From Bacteroides finegoldii DSM 17565 (GTDB lineage Bacteria > Bacteroidota > Bacteroidia > Bacteroidales > Bacteroidaceae), in assembly GCF_000156195.1 (NCBI RefSeq), contig NZ_GG688328.1:1-64000 (forward strand): a DNA stretch of 64,000 bases. The letters are read 5' to 3'. Position 1 is the first letter of the stretch. Each line of letters opens with the position of its first letter. A model generated the notes under the pieces. That model saw only the letters and a program-made list of their open reading frames with translations. It was not told where the DNA came from and did no database searches. This document shows positions 54,852 to 64,000 of the stretch, piece by piece. The position numbers and the translations under genes were made by a program.

Positions 54852-57800
54852 ATGCACAATATAATAACCAATACAATTAGCCATAGAGGGTTCATCACCC
54901 TCTTGGCACTGGTCATGTCAATCAGTCTGTATGCCCAGAATTTAGTTAAAGGAACAGTTGTTGACGAAACAGATCTTCCGTTAATTGGAGCAACTGTTTT
55001 AATAAAAGGAAATAGCGGAGGAACAATTACTGATATTGATGGCAATTATTCTATCAATGCCAAAAAAGGAAGCACCATTGTGGTTTCCTATATCGGATAT
55101 AAAACACAGGAAGTGAAATATACCGGACAGCAAAAAGTAAACATAAAAATGATACCTGACAATCAAGCATTAGACGAGGTAGTAGTAGTAGGTTACGGTT
55201 CTATGAAACGCAGCGACTTGACCGGTTCAGTTGCTTCGGTAGCCGCAAAAGACGTTGTAGGTTTTCAAAGCAGTTCTGTCATTGGAGCTTTAGGAGGCCA
55301 AATTGCCGGTGTACAAATTACTCAATCCGATGGTGGCCCCGGATCAGGTTTCAACATCAACATTCGTGGTGTCGGTACTATGACGGGAGACGCTTCCCCC
55401 CTGTTCATTGTTGACGGATTTGAAGTAGACAACATTGATAACATTGCCAACTCGGACATTGAGTCTATGGAATTTTTAAAAGACGCCTCTTCTTCAGCAA
55501 TTTATGGTGCCCGTGCTGCCAATGGTGTTGTTATGATTACTACCAAATCCGGAAAAAGCGGACGGCCAACAGTTACATACAACGGTTCCGCCAGTTATCG
55601 TAAGATCACTAAAAAATTAGATCTTCTCAGCCCTTATGAGTTTGTAAAATTGCAAGGAGAAATTAACGAAAAATATCCGGATACATATTATAAAGAAGGA
55701 AATGATGACAATGGCATTCCATACCGTTATCAATCATTAGAGGATTATATTGGTCAAAGTGGAGTAGACTGGCAGGATGAAACATTTAATCCCACTTGGT
55801 CACAAGATCACAACCTTTCAATCACAGGTGGAGACGAAAAGACCACATATTCTCTTTTATTCACACGTTATAACGAAAATGGTATTTTCAATAACAGTGG
55901 ATTTGACAGGACAACAGCCAAATTCCGCTTAAAGCAAAAGCTTACCAAAAAAATATCATTTGATGCAACTATAAATTATGCGCAAACAAATAGAAAAGGA
56001 ATTGGAACAACTGCGGATAGCGGACGCTTTAATATGCTGGCACAAATTTTAAGCGCACGTCCTACAGGTGGGCTTAAATTAACAGATGAAGAATTGCTGG
56101 CATCTGCAATCGATCCTGTAATGTTGGAAGATGGAAGCAGTCTGGCACAAGTAAATCCTGTAAAACAGACAGAGTCTGTAACCAATAAAAAAAGAGCGGA
56201 AATGTGGTCTGCCAATGTCTCTCTGACTTGGGAAATTATTAAAGGATTGACTTTCAGAACAGCAGCAACTTATAATACCACAAACAATCGCATTGACAAA
56301 TTCTATAAAGAGGGTTCAAAAGAAGCATTCCGTAATGGTCAAAAGCCTTACGGAGACACCCAAATGGGACGTGATTTACGTTGGACCAATTCAAACCAGT
56401 TAACTTGGAAACAAAAAATCAACAAAAAGAACAGCTATGATATCATGTTAGGACATGAAATATCTTATCGTAGCAATGAATATTTGTTAGGGCAGGCAAT
56501 GGACTTTCCTGTTGACTATTTAGGTAACAACAATTTAGGGTTGGGAGCTACCCCAAGTAAAGTCGTCACAGACTTTGGTGACAAAAAGTTGTTGTCTTTC
56601 TTTGCACGTGGTAATTACAACTATGACAATCGTTACTTATTGACGGCCACGGTACGTGCCGATGGTTCTACTGTATTCTCAAAGAAAAACAAATGGGGAT
56701 TCTTCCCTTCATTCTCGGCAGCGTGGCGTGTCTCAGAAGAAGCCTTTATGAAAGATATTTCATGGTTGTCTAATTTTAAGGTTCGTTTGGGATGGGGTAT
56801 CGTTGGTAACGACCGAATCTCTAATTATCTCTCACTTGATTTATATCAAAATAATAGATATGGTATCGGTAACAGTTTAGTAACTGTACTTACCCCTAAA
56901 CAAATTAAAAATCAAAATTTGAAATGGGAAGGCTCGTCCAGTGTCAATTTAGGAGTAGATTTAGGCTTCTTTGACAGCCGTTTAAACTTCACTGCTGATT
57001 TCTTCATCAAAAACACAAAAGACTTGTTGTTAGCTCAAGAATTAGCACATGTTACCGGACATAGTACCCAATACCAAAATATTGGTAAAATACAGAATCG
57101 CGGTATAGAGTTAAATCTTAGCAGTACTAACATTCAGACGAAATCATTCACATGGAGTACCAATTTCAATATTTCATTTATTCGTAATGAACTGAAATCA
57201 TTAGAGTCCGGTGCTAATTATAAAACAACCCGTTCCGGTTTCGACGGTAACTTCACCCAAGATGACTACATAGCTATGGTGGGTTCATCATTAGGCTTGA
57301 TTTACGGGTATGAATTTGATGGTATCTACCAAAGTTCTGACTTTTACATAGATGGGTATACAGACGCGAACAATCCTAAATATATTTTAAAGGAAGGAGT
57401 AGTAAATAATACTCGCTATACTGATGCAGATGGTTTACGTCCTGGCGTTGTAAAATATAAAGATCAGAATGGTGATGGCATTATTACTTCAGAAGACCGT
57501 ACAGTAATAGGTAACGCACTTCCTAAATGGTATGGTGGTATTACAAATACATTCAACTATAGAGGAATAGATTTAAGTTTCATGTTCCAGTTCAATTATG
57601 GGAATGACATCTATAATGCTACACGTTTGTATGCCACACAAACTAGAAATGGCCGTAGAAACATGATGGCAGAAGTAGCCGATCGTTGGAGTGAAACAAA
57701 TGCATCTAATAAAGTACCTTCGGTTAAAGGTTATATAACAAATGATGTATATTCTCGTTTTGTAGAAGATGGTTCCTTCTTACGTTTGAAGAATGTTACT

Positions 57801-58016
57801 CTCGGATACACGTTACCGCATAAATGGACTAAGAAATTTTATGTATCTAAATTACGTGTTTACGCCAGTGGACAAAATCTATTCTGCATCAATGGATACA
57901 GTGGATATGATCCGGAAGTTAGTACGGCAGGAAGTAATCCTATGACACCAGGTTTAGACTGGGGTGCTTATCCTAAGAGTAGAGTATTTACATTCGGTAT
58001 TGATCTTCAATTCTAA
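54852..58016 (+). CDS. SusC-like TonB-dependent outer-membrane transporter (heparin locus)
   Basis: A 1054-residue protein from the ATG at 54852; the frame from 54810 overlaps the SGBP gene. The signal peptide ends near ISLYAQ. A carboxypeptidase-regulatory-like domain (VKGTVVDETDLPLIGATV, DIDGNYSI) is followed by the SusC signature VVVVGYGSMKRSDLTGSV, a plug (INIRGVGTMTGD, LKDASSSAIYGARAANG) and a barrel ending FGIDLQF with terminal Phe. It imports heparin and heparan sulfate oligosaccharides with its SusD partner, which begins 11 bases downstream. Confidence 0.93.
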   Translation: MHNIITNTISHRGFITLLALVMSISLYAQNLVKGTVVDETDLPLIGATVLIKGNSGGTITDIDGNYSINAKKGSTIVVSYIGYKTQEVKYTGQQKVNIKMIPDNQALDEVVVVGYGSMKRSDLTGSVASVAAKDVVGFQSSSVIGALGGQIAGVQITQSDGGPGSGFNINIRGVGTMTGDASPLFIVDGFEVDNIDNIANSDIESMEFLKDASSSAIYGARAANGVVMITTKSGKSGRPTVTYNGSASYRKITKKLDLLSPYEFVKLQGEINEKYPDTYYKEGNDDNGIPYRYQSLEDYIGQSGVDWQDETFNPTWSQDHNLSITGGDEKTTYSLLFTRYNENGIFNNSGFDRTTAKFRLKQKLTKKISFDATINYAQTNRKGIGTTADSGRFNMLAQILSARPTGGLKLTDEELLASAIDPVMLEDGSSLAQVNPVKQTESVTNKKRAEMWSANVSLTWEIIKGLTFRTAATYNTTNNRIDKFYKEGSKEAFRNGQKPYGDTQMGRDLRWTNSNQLTWKQKINKKNSYDIMLGHEISYRSNEYLLGQAMDFPVDYLGNNNLGLGATPSKVVTDFGDKKLLSFFARGNYNYDNRYLLTATVRADGSTVFSKKNKWGFFPSFSAAWRVSEEAFMKDISWLSNFKVRLGWGIVGNDRISNYLSLDLYQNNRYGIGNSLVTVLTPKQIKNQNLKWEGSSSVNLGVDLGFFDSRLNFTADFFIKNTKDLLLAQELAHVTGHSTQYQNIGKIQNRGIELNLSSTNIQTKSFTWSTNFNISFIRNELKSLESGANYKTTRSGFDGNFTQDDYIAMVGSSLGLIYGYEFDGIYQSSDFYIDGYTDANNPKYILKEGVVNNTRYTDADGLRPGVVKYKDQNGDGIITSEDRTVIGNALPKWYGGITNTFNYRGIDLSFMFQFNYGNDIYNATRLYATQTRNGRRNMMAEVADRWSETNASNKVPSVKGYITNDVYSRFVEDGSFLRLKNVTLGYTLPHKWTKKFYVSKLRVYASGQNLFCINGYSGYDPEVSTAGSNPMTPGLDWGAYPKSRVFTFGIDLQF

Positions 58017-58027
58017 TAAAGAACGCA

Positions 58028-59734
58028 ATGAAAAAGATATTTTATTATATATTATTGTCAGCGATGTGCATACTTCCTTTCTCATGCTCGCTTGACGAAG
58101 AATCTCGGACAGAGATTGATAAAAATAGATTCATGAAAAACGCCTTAGAAGCGGAAACTGTATTGTTAGGCGTTTATCAAAGTTTAGTGAGTGATGCCAT
58201 GTATGGCTATCACCTCTCAATTCTGTTCAATCTGGCAACAGATTGTGAACAAGTAGAAGGAAGTACTACTGAAAATTACCGTATCATTCCTTCCAATGCT
58301 TTTAATGCAAGCCAAGCAGAAATACAACAAACATGGGCTGCTTTATATAAAGCTATTTATAATGCGAATGATTTCATGGAGATTCTTCAACAACGGATGA
58401 ACGATTTCAATGAAACCGACAAGCAATTGGCTTATATTTACATAGCCGAGGCAAGAGCTATTCGTGGTATGTGCTATTTCGAGTTAGTACGCAGATTTGG
58501 TAATGTGCCATTAATGACTAATACAGCAATGTCCGAACAAGCTCCAAGTACTTTCGTTCAGGAAAAACCTGAAACTATTTATAAATTTATTGAAGAAGAC
58601 TTGTTATATGCTATACAAACACTTCCTTATGCAATAGACGATACAAATCGCCAAAGCAATAAATACCGTATGTCCAAGGGAGCTGCTTTAGGCCTATTAA
58701 CCAAAGTCTATGCCACATGGGCCGGATATCCGGTTAAAGATCACACTAAATGGGCAGAGGCAGCCAAAACTGCGAAGGTGCTGGTCGAATCACAAAAACA
58801 TGATTTGTTAAATGACTTTAAACAATTATGGGAAAATACTTGTAATGGTGTTTGGGATCCTACTGAAAGTTTAATTGAAATCAGTTTCTACAGTCCGACA
58901 GCATCCGGAGGCGCCAGTGACCCGTGCGGACGCATTGGAAAATGGAATGGAGTAAAAACGACAATGCTTGCAGGAGAACGTGGAAGTTGCGCAGGTAATG
59001 TTAAGGTTATTCATCCTTTCGTTCTGAAATGGAGAGAAAAGGACTTGACAGACGGTGAGGTATATAATCCGGAAACCGTTAAAGACAAACGCCTGAACCT
59101 TTCAGTAGCAAATTACCAATATAGTCCAAACAAAGTTTTATATGCTAAAGGTAAAAGTGATACTGATAAAAAAGCATTGGAAAATGATGCAGATAGTAAA
59201 TTAAAGAACAAAGAAAAACAAAACTACACCCCCGCCAAATGGGACATTGAAAAATACGTAAAGAATAAATTAATCAATAATGACAAATCAAATGTCAACT
59301 GGTATTTCTTACGTTATGCTGATGTATTACTGCTATATGCAGAAGCTCTCAACGAATGGAAGCAAGGCCCGACTAAAGAGGCATACGATGCTATAAACAA
59401 AGTACGTGAACGTGCCTATGGAAACAACAAATATAATTTAAAGAACTTATCTTACGAAGACTTCCGCAAAGCTATTCAAGACGAACGCGCTTATGAACTT
59501 GCATTCGAAGGACACCGCCGTATGGACTTAGTACGTTGGGACATCTACTATAAAACTGTTAAAGAAACATCCAATGCAATCACAGAGTGGTTCTTTGATG
59601 ATAATATGGCCAAAAACAAAGCATATAATACCGCAGGAAGATATACAGTGTTTGGCAAACATGAACTTTATCCTATCCCACAACGTGATATGGACTTATG
59701 TGAACAGTTTGTACAAAATCCTAAATGGAACTGA
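58028..59734 (+). CDS. SusD-like glycan-binding lipoprotein (heparin locus)
   Basis: A 568-residue lipoprotein with lipobox LPFSC (C20). SusD/RagB features include YIAEARAIRGMCYFELVRRFGNVPL in the TPR-like half and QDERAYELAFEGHRRMDLVRW near the C-terminus, then YPIPQRDMD. It caps the SusC barrel and helps to bind heparan oligosaccharides. A perfect hairpin follows the stop, with a new -7 box before the GH88 gene. Confidence 0.92.
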   Translation: MKKIFYYILLSAMCILPFSCSLDEESRTEIDKNRFMKNALEAETVLLGVYQSLVSDAMYGYHLSILFNLATDCEQVEGSTTENYRIIPSNAFNASQAEIQQTWAALYKAIYNANDFMEILQQRMNDFNETDKQLAYIYIAEARAIRGMCYFELVRRFGNVPLMTNTAMSEQAPSTFVQEKPETIYKFIEEDLLYAIQTLPYAIDDTNRQSNKYRMSKGAALGLLTKVYATWAGYPVKDHTKWAEAAKTAKVLVESQKHDLLNDFKQLWENTCNGVWDPTESLIEISFYSPTASGGASDPCGRIGKWNGVKTTMLAGERGSCAGNVKVIHPFVLKWREKDLTDGEVYNPETVKDKRLNLSVANYQYSPNKVLYAKGKSDTDKKALENDADSKLKNKEKQNYTPAKWDIEKYVKNKLINNDKSNVNWYFLRYADVLLLYAEALNEWKQGPTKEAYDAINKVRERAYGNNKYNLKNLSYEDFRKAIQDERAYELAFEGHRRMDLVRWDIYYKTVKETSNAITEWFFDDNMAKNKAYNTAGRYTVFGKHELYPIPQRDMDLCEQFVQNPKWN

Positions 59735-59743
59735 TCCCAATTC

Positions 59744-59793
59744 TCTCCAATATGCCTGATTATAGGGCATATTGGAGAATATTAAAACCTTTT
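59744..59793 (+). terminator. Perfect hairpin after susD with a delayed T tract
   Basis: TCTCCAATATGCC (59744-59756) and GGCATATTGGAGA (59766-59778) pair perfectly over a 9-base loop. A T run follows about 10 bases later (59789-59793). It probably reduces read-through from susC/D into the GH88 and PL12 genes. Confidence 0.6.
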
Positions 59794-59872
59794 TCAACAA
59801 AATCTAAATTTGAAAAGCCTTAATTGAATGTCTTTTCGACAATCTTGTAACGCGAAATTAGAGCTTTCACCT

Positions 59873-59880
59873 ACTTTTGC
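59873..59880 (+). promoter_or_regulatory. Bacteroides-type -7 box of the GH88 gene
   Basis: TACTTTTG fits TAnnTTTG and lies 35 bases before the ATG at 59916. It implies an independent start for the GH88, PL12 and sulfatase unit. Confidence 0.5.
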
Positions 59881-59915
59881 ATCAGTTACAAAACTTCTAA
59901 AAACAATCACTTAAA

Positions 59916-61221
59916 ATGAATAACATGAAAAAGAAACTCGTTCTCTTTGCTTCGGTTACAATTGCGCTTGCATCGTGCCAAACAGCCCCTAAGGAAGACT
60001 ACAGTTGGATAAAAAAAGGACTGGATGTAGCTTCTGCACAATTACAGCTTTCCGCAGAGGAAATTAATGGCACAGGTATGTTGCCGCGTTCTATCCGCAC
60101 AGGCTATGACATGGCGTTTCTTTGCCGTCAATTAGAAAGAGACTCACTGACTTTCAAAGACTCACTTCGCGCACAACCGACTGCAGAGCAATTAGGTAAA
60201 CGCCGTCTCTGTGGCGTTTATGACTGGACAAGCGGTTTCTTTCCTGGTTCTTTATGGTACGCATACGAACTGACAGGAAACGATACTCTGAAAGCACAAG
60301 CCATTCAATATACAAATCTCTTGAATCCTGTACGCTATTACAAAGGCACACACGATTTAGGCTTCATGATCAATTGCAGTTATGGCAATGCTGAACGTCT
60401 GGCCCCTAACGATACTATCGCAGCTGTGATGAAAGAAACTGCCGACAACCTCTGCGGACGTTTCAACGATTCTATCGCCGCTATCCGTTCATGGGATTTC
60501 GGAACATGGAACTTCCCGGTTATCATCGACAACATGATGAACCTCGACCTTCTGTTTAACGTAGCAAAAGCAACAGGTGACAACAAATATAAAGATATTG
60601 CCGTTAAACACGCCATGACTACCATGAACAACCATTTCCGTCCGGATTATACTTGCTGGCATGTAGTGAGCTACAACAACGACGGAACAGTAGAACGCAA
60701 ACAGACTCATCAAGGCAAGAACGATGATTCTTCATGGGCACGCGGCCAGGCATGGGCTGTATATGGTTACACAGCTTGCTACCGTGAAACAAACGACACT
60801 ACTTTCTTGAACTTTGCAGTGAAAGTAGCCAACATGATAATGGATCGTGTGAAGACTGACGACGCTATTCCTTATTGGGACTATGACGCTCCTGTGACAG
60901 AAGAGACTCCGCGTGATGCATCCGCCGCCGCTGTTACTGCTTCTGCATTAATCGAGTTGAGCACTATGGTTCCCGACGGACAGAAATATCTGGATTACGC
61001 AAGAAAAGATTCTGAAGAGTTTGTCAAGCGATGCATACCTTGCAAAAGTTGGCGACAATCAAGGATTTATCCTATTGCACTCTGTCGGCTCATTACCTAA
61101 CGGTTCTGAAATAGACACTCCACTGAACTATGCCGACTACTACTATCTGGAAGCATTGAAGAGATTCATGGAGTTGAAGAAGTTGAGAATTGAGAATGGA
61201 GAGTTGAGAGTGATTCAATAA
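59916..61221 (+). pseudogene. Unsaturated glucuronyl hydrolase (GH88), interrupted by a one-base frameshift
   Basis: A GH88 lipoprotein (lipobox IALASC, C21) reading in frame to about 61000. The catalytic Asp candidates are intact: THDLGFM (D147) and IIDNMMNLDLL (D205), with SWARGQAWAVYGYT further on. After DYA the frame goes to RKDSEEFVKRC and stops at 61100, while the next frame from 61003 continues the expected EKILKSLSSDAYLAKVGDNQ, GFILLHSVGSLP and DTPLNYADYYYLEALKR. One extra A at about 61001-61002 explains this. The restored protein would be about 430 residues. If real, the enzyme loses its C-terminal helices. The last residues after KRFMELKK come from a low-complexity repeat. It would remove the unsaturated uronic acid from lyase products. 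Confidence 0.85.
61172..61210 (+). repeat. Low-complexity GTTGAGAAT-type repeat at the GH88 3' end
   Basis: A run of degenerate units based on GTTGAGAA and GGAGAGTTGAGAGT extends the GH88 reading frame by about 15 residues (KLRIENGELRVIQ). From memory, similar purine-rich repeats occur widely in Bacteroides genomes. It is probably a repeat insertion rather than part of the ancestral gene. Confidence 0.55.
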
Positions 61222-61269
61222 TATAAGAGTAAGAATCCAATAGTAAATTTTAAAATCGTAAAGTATATC

Positions 61270-63270
61270 ATGAATAAAACTTTAAAATATATCGTCCTAC
61301 TGACATTTGCATGTCTCGTAGGCAAAGGTTATGCCCAAGAGTTGAAAAGCGAAGTATTTTCACTTCTCAATCTGGACTATCCGGGACTGGAAAAAGTGAA
61401 AGCACTTCATCAGGAAGGTAAAAATGCGGATGCAGCCAAAGCTTTGCTTGATTACTATCGCGCACGTACAAACGTAAAAACTCCGGATATCAATCTGAAC
61501 AAAATCACTATCGGTAAAGAAGAACAGAAATGGGCAGACGACGCGCTGCAACATACTTTCTTTGTACACAAAGGTTATCAACCTTCTTATAATTATGGAG
61601 AAGACATCAACTGGCAATATTGGCCGGTGAAAGATAACGAACTCCGTTGGCAGTTGCACCGTCACAAATGGTTCACTCCGATGGGTAAGGCTTACCGTGT
61701 ATCCGGTGATGAGAAATATGCCAAAGAATGGGCTCATCAGTACATCGACTGGATAAAAAAGAATCCGTTGGTGAAGATGGATAAAAAAGAATATGAAATG
61801 TTGAGTGACAGCAAACTTAAAGGTGAAGTGGAAAACGTACGTTTTGCATGGCGTCCGTTGGAAGTGAGCAACCGTCTGCAAGATCAAACCTCACAATTCC
61901 AGCTGTTCCTCCCCTCTCCTTCCTTCACTCCAGATTTCCTAACTGAGTTCTTGGTGAACTATCACAAACACGCTGTACATATTTTGGGTAATTACTCAGA
62001 TCAAGGTAACCACTTGTTGTTTGAAGCTCAGCGTATGATTTATGCCGGTGCTTTCTTCCCTGAATTCAAGGACGCTCCGGCATGGAGAAAGAGCGGCATT
62101 GATATCCTGAACCGTGAAATTCATGTACAGGTATATGAAGATGGGGGACAATTCGAGCTTGACCCGCATTATCATCTTGCCGCAATCAATATCTTCTGTA
62201 AAGCACTAGGTATCGCAGACGCAAACGGATTCCGCAAAGAATTCCCACAAGACTATTTGGATACTATCGAAAGCATGATTATGTTCTATGCAAACATCTC
62301 CTTTCCCGACTACACAAATCCGTGTTTCAGTGACGCAAAACTGACAACAAAGAAGGAAGTGGTGAAGAACTACAAATCATGGAGCAAATTATTCCCGAAA
62401 AACCAGGCTATCAAATACTTCGCAACAGAAGGTAAAGAAGGTGCATTGCCGGATTATATGTCTAAAGGATTCTTGAAATCAGGTTTCTTCGTATTCCGCA
62501 ACTCTTGGGGAACGGACGCTACTCAAATGGTGGTAAAAGCCGGTCCGAAAGCTTTCTGGCACTGCCAACCGGACAACGGTACATTCGAACTATGGTTCAA
62601 TGGCAAAAATCTGTTCCCGGATTCAGGTTCGTATGTGTATGCAGGCGAAGGTGAAGTAATGGAACAACGCAATTGGCACCGTCAGACTTGTGTTCACAAC
62701 ACTGTGACTCTGAACAACAAAAATCTGGATACAACAGAATCTGTAACTAAGTTATGGCAGCCGGAAGGAACAATCCAGACGTTGGTGACTGAAAACCCAA
62801 GCTACAAAAACTTGAAGCACCGTCGTTCCGTTTTCTTCGTCGACAACACATACTTTGTAATTGTAGACGAATTGGCAGGCAGCGCCAAAGGTTCCATCAA
62901 CCTTCATTATCAAATGCCGAAGGGAGAAATCGCAAACAGTCGCGAAGACATGACATTCCTTACTCAGTTCGAGGATGGAAGCAACATGAAACTGCAATGT
63001 TTCGGTCCTATCGGCATGACTATGAAAAAAGAACCGGGATGGTGTTCTACAGCTTACCGCAAACGTTACAAACGTATGAATGTATCATTCAACGTGAAGA
63101 AAGACGGCGAAGAAGCTGTACGTTATATCACTGTGATCTATCCGGTAAAGAAAAGCGCAGATGCCCCTAAATTTGACGCTAAATTCAAGAACAAAGCGTT
63201 CGATGAAAATGGTCTGGAAGTAGAAGTGAAAGTAAACGGAAAGAAACAGTCACTAAAATACAAAATATAG
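61270..63270 (+). CDS. Heparinase III-type heparan sulfate lyase (PL12)
   Basis: A 666-residue protein with a cleavable signal peptide (CLVGKGYAQ) and no lipobox, so probably periplasmic. The N-terminal toroid starts near SLLNLDYPGLEKVKA. Catalytic candidates are N247 (DQGNHLLFE), Y301 (DPHYHLAA) and H431 (FWHCQPDNGTFE). These positions are seven higher than the heparinase III residues N240, Y294 and H424 as remembered. It cleaves glucuronic-acid-containing regions of heparan sulfate. The sulfatase gene follows six bases after its stop. The lack of a lipobox suggests that it works in a different compartment from the two sister PL12 lipoproteins. Confidence 0.93.
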   Translation: MNKTLKYIVLLTFACLVGKGYAQELKSEVFSLLNLDYPGLEKVKALHQEGKNADAAKALLDYYRARTNVKTPDINLNKITIGKEEQKWADDALQHTFFVHKGYQPSYNYGEDINWQYWPVKDNELRWQLHRHKWFTPMGKAYRVSGDEKYAKEWAHQYIDWIKKNPLVKMDKKEYEMLSDSKLKGEVENVRFAWRPLEVSNRLQDQTSQFQLFLPSPSFTPDFLTEFLVNYHKHAVHILGNYSDQGNHLLFEAQRMIYAGAFFPEFKDAPAWRKSGIDILNREIHVQVYEDGGQFELDPHYHLAAINIFCKALGIADANGFRKEFPQDYLDTIESMIMFYANISFPDYTNPCFSDAKLTTKKEVVKNYKSWSKLFPKNQAIKYFATEGKEGALPDYMSKGFLKSGFFVFRNSWGTDATQMVVKAGPKAFWHCQPDNGTFELWFNGKNLFPDSGSYVYAGEGEVMEQRNWHRQTCVHNTVTLNNKNLDTTESVTKLWQPEGTIQTLVTENPSYKNLKHRRSVFFVDNTYFVIVDELAGSAKGSINLHYQMPKGEIANSREDMTFLTQFEDGSNMKLQCFGPIGMTMKKEPGWCSTAYRKRYKRMNVSFNVKKDGEEAVRYITVIYPVKKSADAPKFDAKFKNKAFDENGLEVEVKVNGKKQSLKYKI

Positions 63271-63276
63271 TAATTG

Positions 63277-64000
63277 ATGAAAACCCCCTCTACCCTATTC
63301 CTCCCGTTGGCTGCATTAAGCCTTGCTTCATGCGGTGGTCAAAAGAAGGAAGAAGCCAAACAGCCGAACATCATTTTCATGATGACGGATGACCATACCA
63401 CTCAGGCAATGTCATGCTATGGAGGAAATCTGATCCAGACTCCTAACATGGACCGGATTGCCAACGAAGGTATCCGTTTCGATAATTGTTATGCTGTCAA
63501 CGCTCTCTCCGGTCCTTCACGTGCTTGTATCCTGACCGGTAAGTTCAGTCACGAGAACGGCTTTACCGATAATGCCAGCACTTTCAACGGTGACCAGCAG
63601 ACATTTCCAAAGCTTCTTCAACAAGCCGGATATCAGACTGCCATGATCGGCAAGTGGCACCTTATCAGTGAGCCGCAAGGTTTCGACCATTGGAGCATCC
63701 TTAGCGGTCAGCATGAACAAGGCGACTATTACGATCCTGACTTCTGGGAAGACGGTAAACATATCGTTGAAAAAGGATATGCAACAGACATTATCACAGA
63801 TAAAGCCATCAAATTCCTCGAAGGCCGCGACAAGAGCAAACCGTTCTGCATGATGTATCATCAGAAAGCACCGCACCGCAACTGGATGCCTGCTCCCCGC
63901 TATCTGGGTATCTTCAACAATACTACCTTTCCCGAACCTGCCAACTTGTTCGACGACTACGAAGGACGTGGAAGAGCGGCTCGTGAACAGGATATGTCTA
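63277..64000 (+). CDS. Sulfatase (S1 family, serine-type), probably heparan N-acetylglucosamine-6-O-sulfatase (partial)
   Basis: The gene begins at the ATG at 63277 and continues past the right edge of the window, giving about 241 residues. A signal peptide with a lipobox-like LASC (Cys about 19) is followed by the sulfatase opening [20 protein letters not shown]. The formylglycine motif reads [11 protein letters not shown] with Ser at S78 (codon 63508-63510), so the modified residue is Ser rather than Cys. Position beside the PL12 heparinase III gene matches the 6-O-sulfatase of the B. thetaiotaomicron heparin locus, which supports but does not prove that specificity. The metal ligands DD and the segment GKWHL are present. 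Confidence 0.87.
   Translation, partial: MKTPSTLFLPLAALSLASCGGQKKEEAKQPNIIFMMTDDHTTQAMSCYGGNLIQTPNMDRIANEGIRFDNCYAVNALSGPSRACILTGKFSHENGFTDNASTFNGDQQTFPKLLQQAGYQTAMIGKWHLISEPQGFDHWSILSGQHEQGDYYDPDFWEDGKHIVEKGYATDIITDKAIKFLEGRDKSKPFCMMYHQKAPHRNWMPAPRYLGIFNNTTFPEPANLFDDYEGRGRAAREQDMS

Noticed and set aside
61021..61221. A separate small gene beginning SSDAYLAKVGDN
   Set aside because: It is the frameshifted C-terminal part of GH88, since it continues the expected family sequence exactly where the first frame breaks off.
1..64000. CRISPR arrays, rRNA operons and complete insertion sequences
   Set aside because: No regularly spaced repeat array, no rRNA sequence and no transposase were seen in the window.

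Overview
The window reads as a chromosomal segment of a gut Bacteroides close to B. thetaiotaomicron and B. ovatus. The support is SusC/SusD pairs, two large hybrid two-component regulators, PL12/PL13/GH53/GH2/GH88 glycan enzymes, many Bacteroides-type -7 boxes (TAnnTTTG), and a gene order that, from memory, matches the B. thetaiotaomicron galactan and heparin loci read in reverse. The species cannot be fixed from sequence alone.

Layout. (1) 1-7641 looks like the right part of an integrated mobilizable element of NBU type: the tail of an AAA ATPase, a Toprim primase, a hairpin-rich spacer that probably holds oriT, and a MobV relaxase. A cargo-like cassette follows, with two translationally coupled radical-SAM genes, a cupin, an MBL-fold hydrolase and a divergent AraC regulator. 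The element appears to end at the 3' end of a tRNA-Ser(UGA) gene (7642-7726), whose last bases contain the 13-bp core remembered as the NBU2 attachment site. (2) 7859-12677 is a housekeeping run: mutS2, corA and an L-serine dehydratase. (3) 12686-15665 (minus strand) holds two PepSY-like proteins, heparin lyase I (PL13) and a DUF4738-like lipoprotein. (4) 15781-32179 is a beta-1,4-galactan utilization locus: an unusual HTCS regulator, a clan GH-A hydrolase, SusC, SusD, a SusE-like surface binding protein, a GH53 endo-galactanase and a GH2 beta-galactosidase. (5) 32348-40366 holds three envelope or lipoprotein genes, a TrkA/TrkH-type K+ uptake pair and an orphan TrpB2. (6) 40492-64000 is a heparin/heparan sulfate locus: a full-length HTCS, a decayed ATPase remnant, two sister PL12 lyases with a GH95-like hydrolase between them, a DUF4958-like binding protein, SusC, SusD, a frameshifted GH88, a third PL12 and the start of a serine-type sulfatase.

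How the parts fit. In the galactan locus the GH53 lipoprotein should cut galactan at the surface, the SGBP, SusD and SusC should bind and import the products, and the GH2 and clan GH-A enzymes should finish in the periplasm. In the heparin locus, lyases (PL13 plus three PL12), a GH88 and a sulfatase should depolymerize and desulfate heparan chains, with SusC/D and the SGBP handling uptake. The heparin lyase I gene sits apart from the rest of this regulon, on the far side of the galactan locus.

The most interesting observations are: the galactan HTCS has Asn in place of the phospho-acceptor His and no receiver domain; the GH88 has a one-base frameshift; a PL12 duplication carries an embedded GH95-like gene; a perfect 11-bp palindrome lies upstream of the heparin operon; and the tRNA-Ser end of the mobile element carries a coupled radical-SAM cassette. 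No CRISPR array, rRNA operon or complete insertion sequence was seen.
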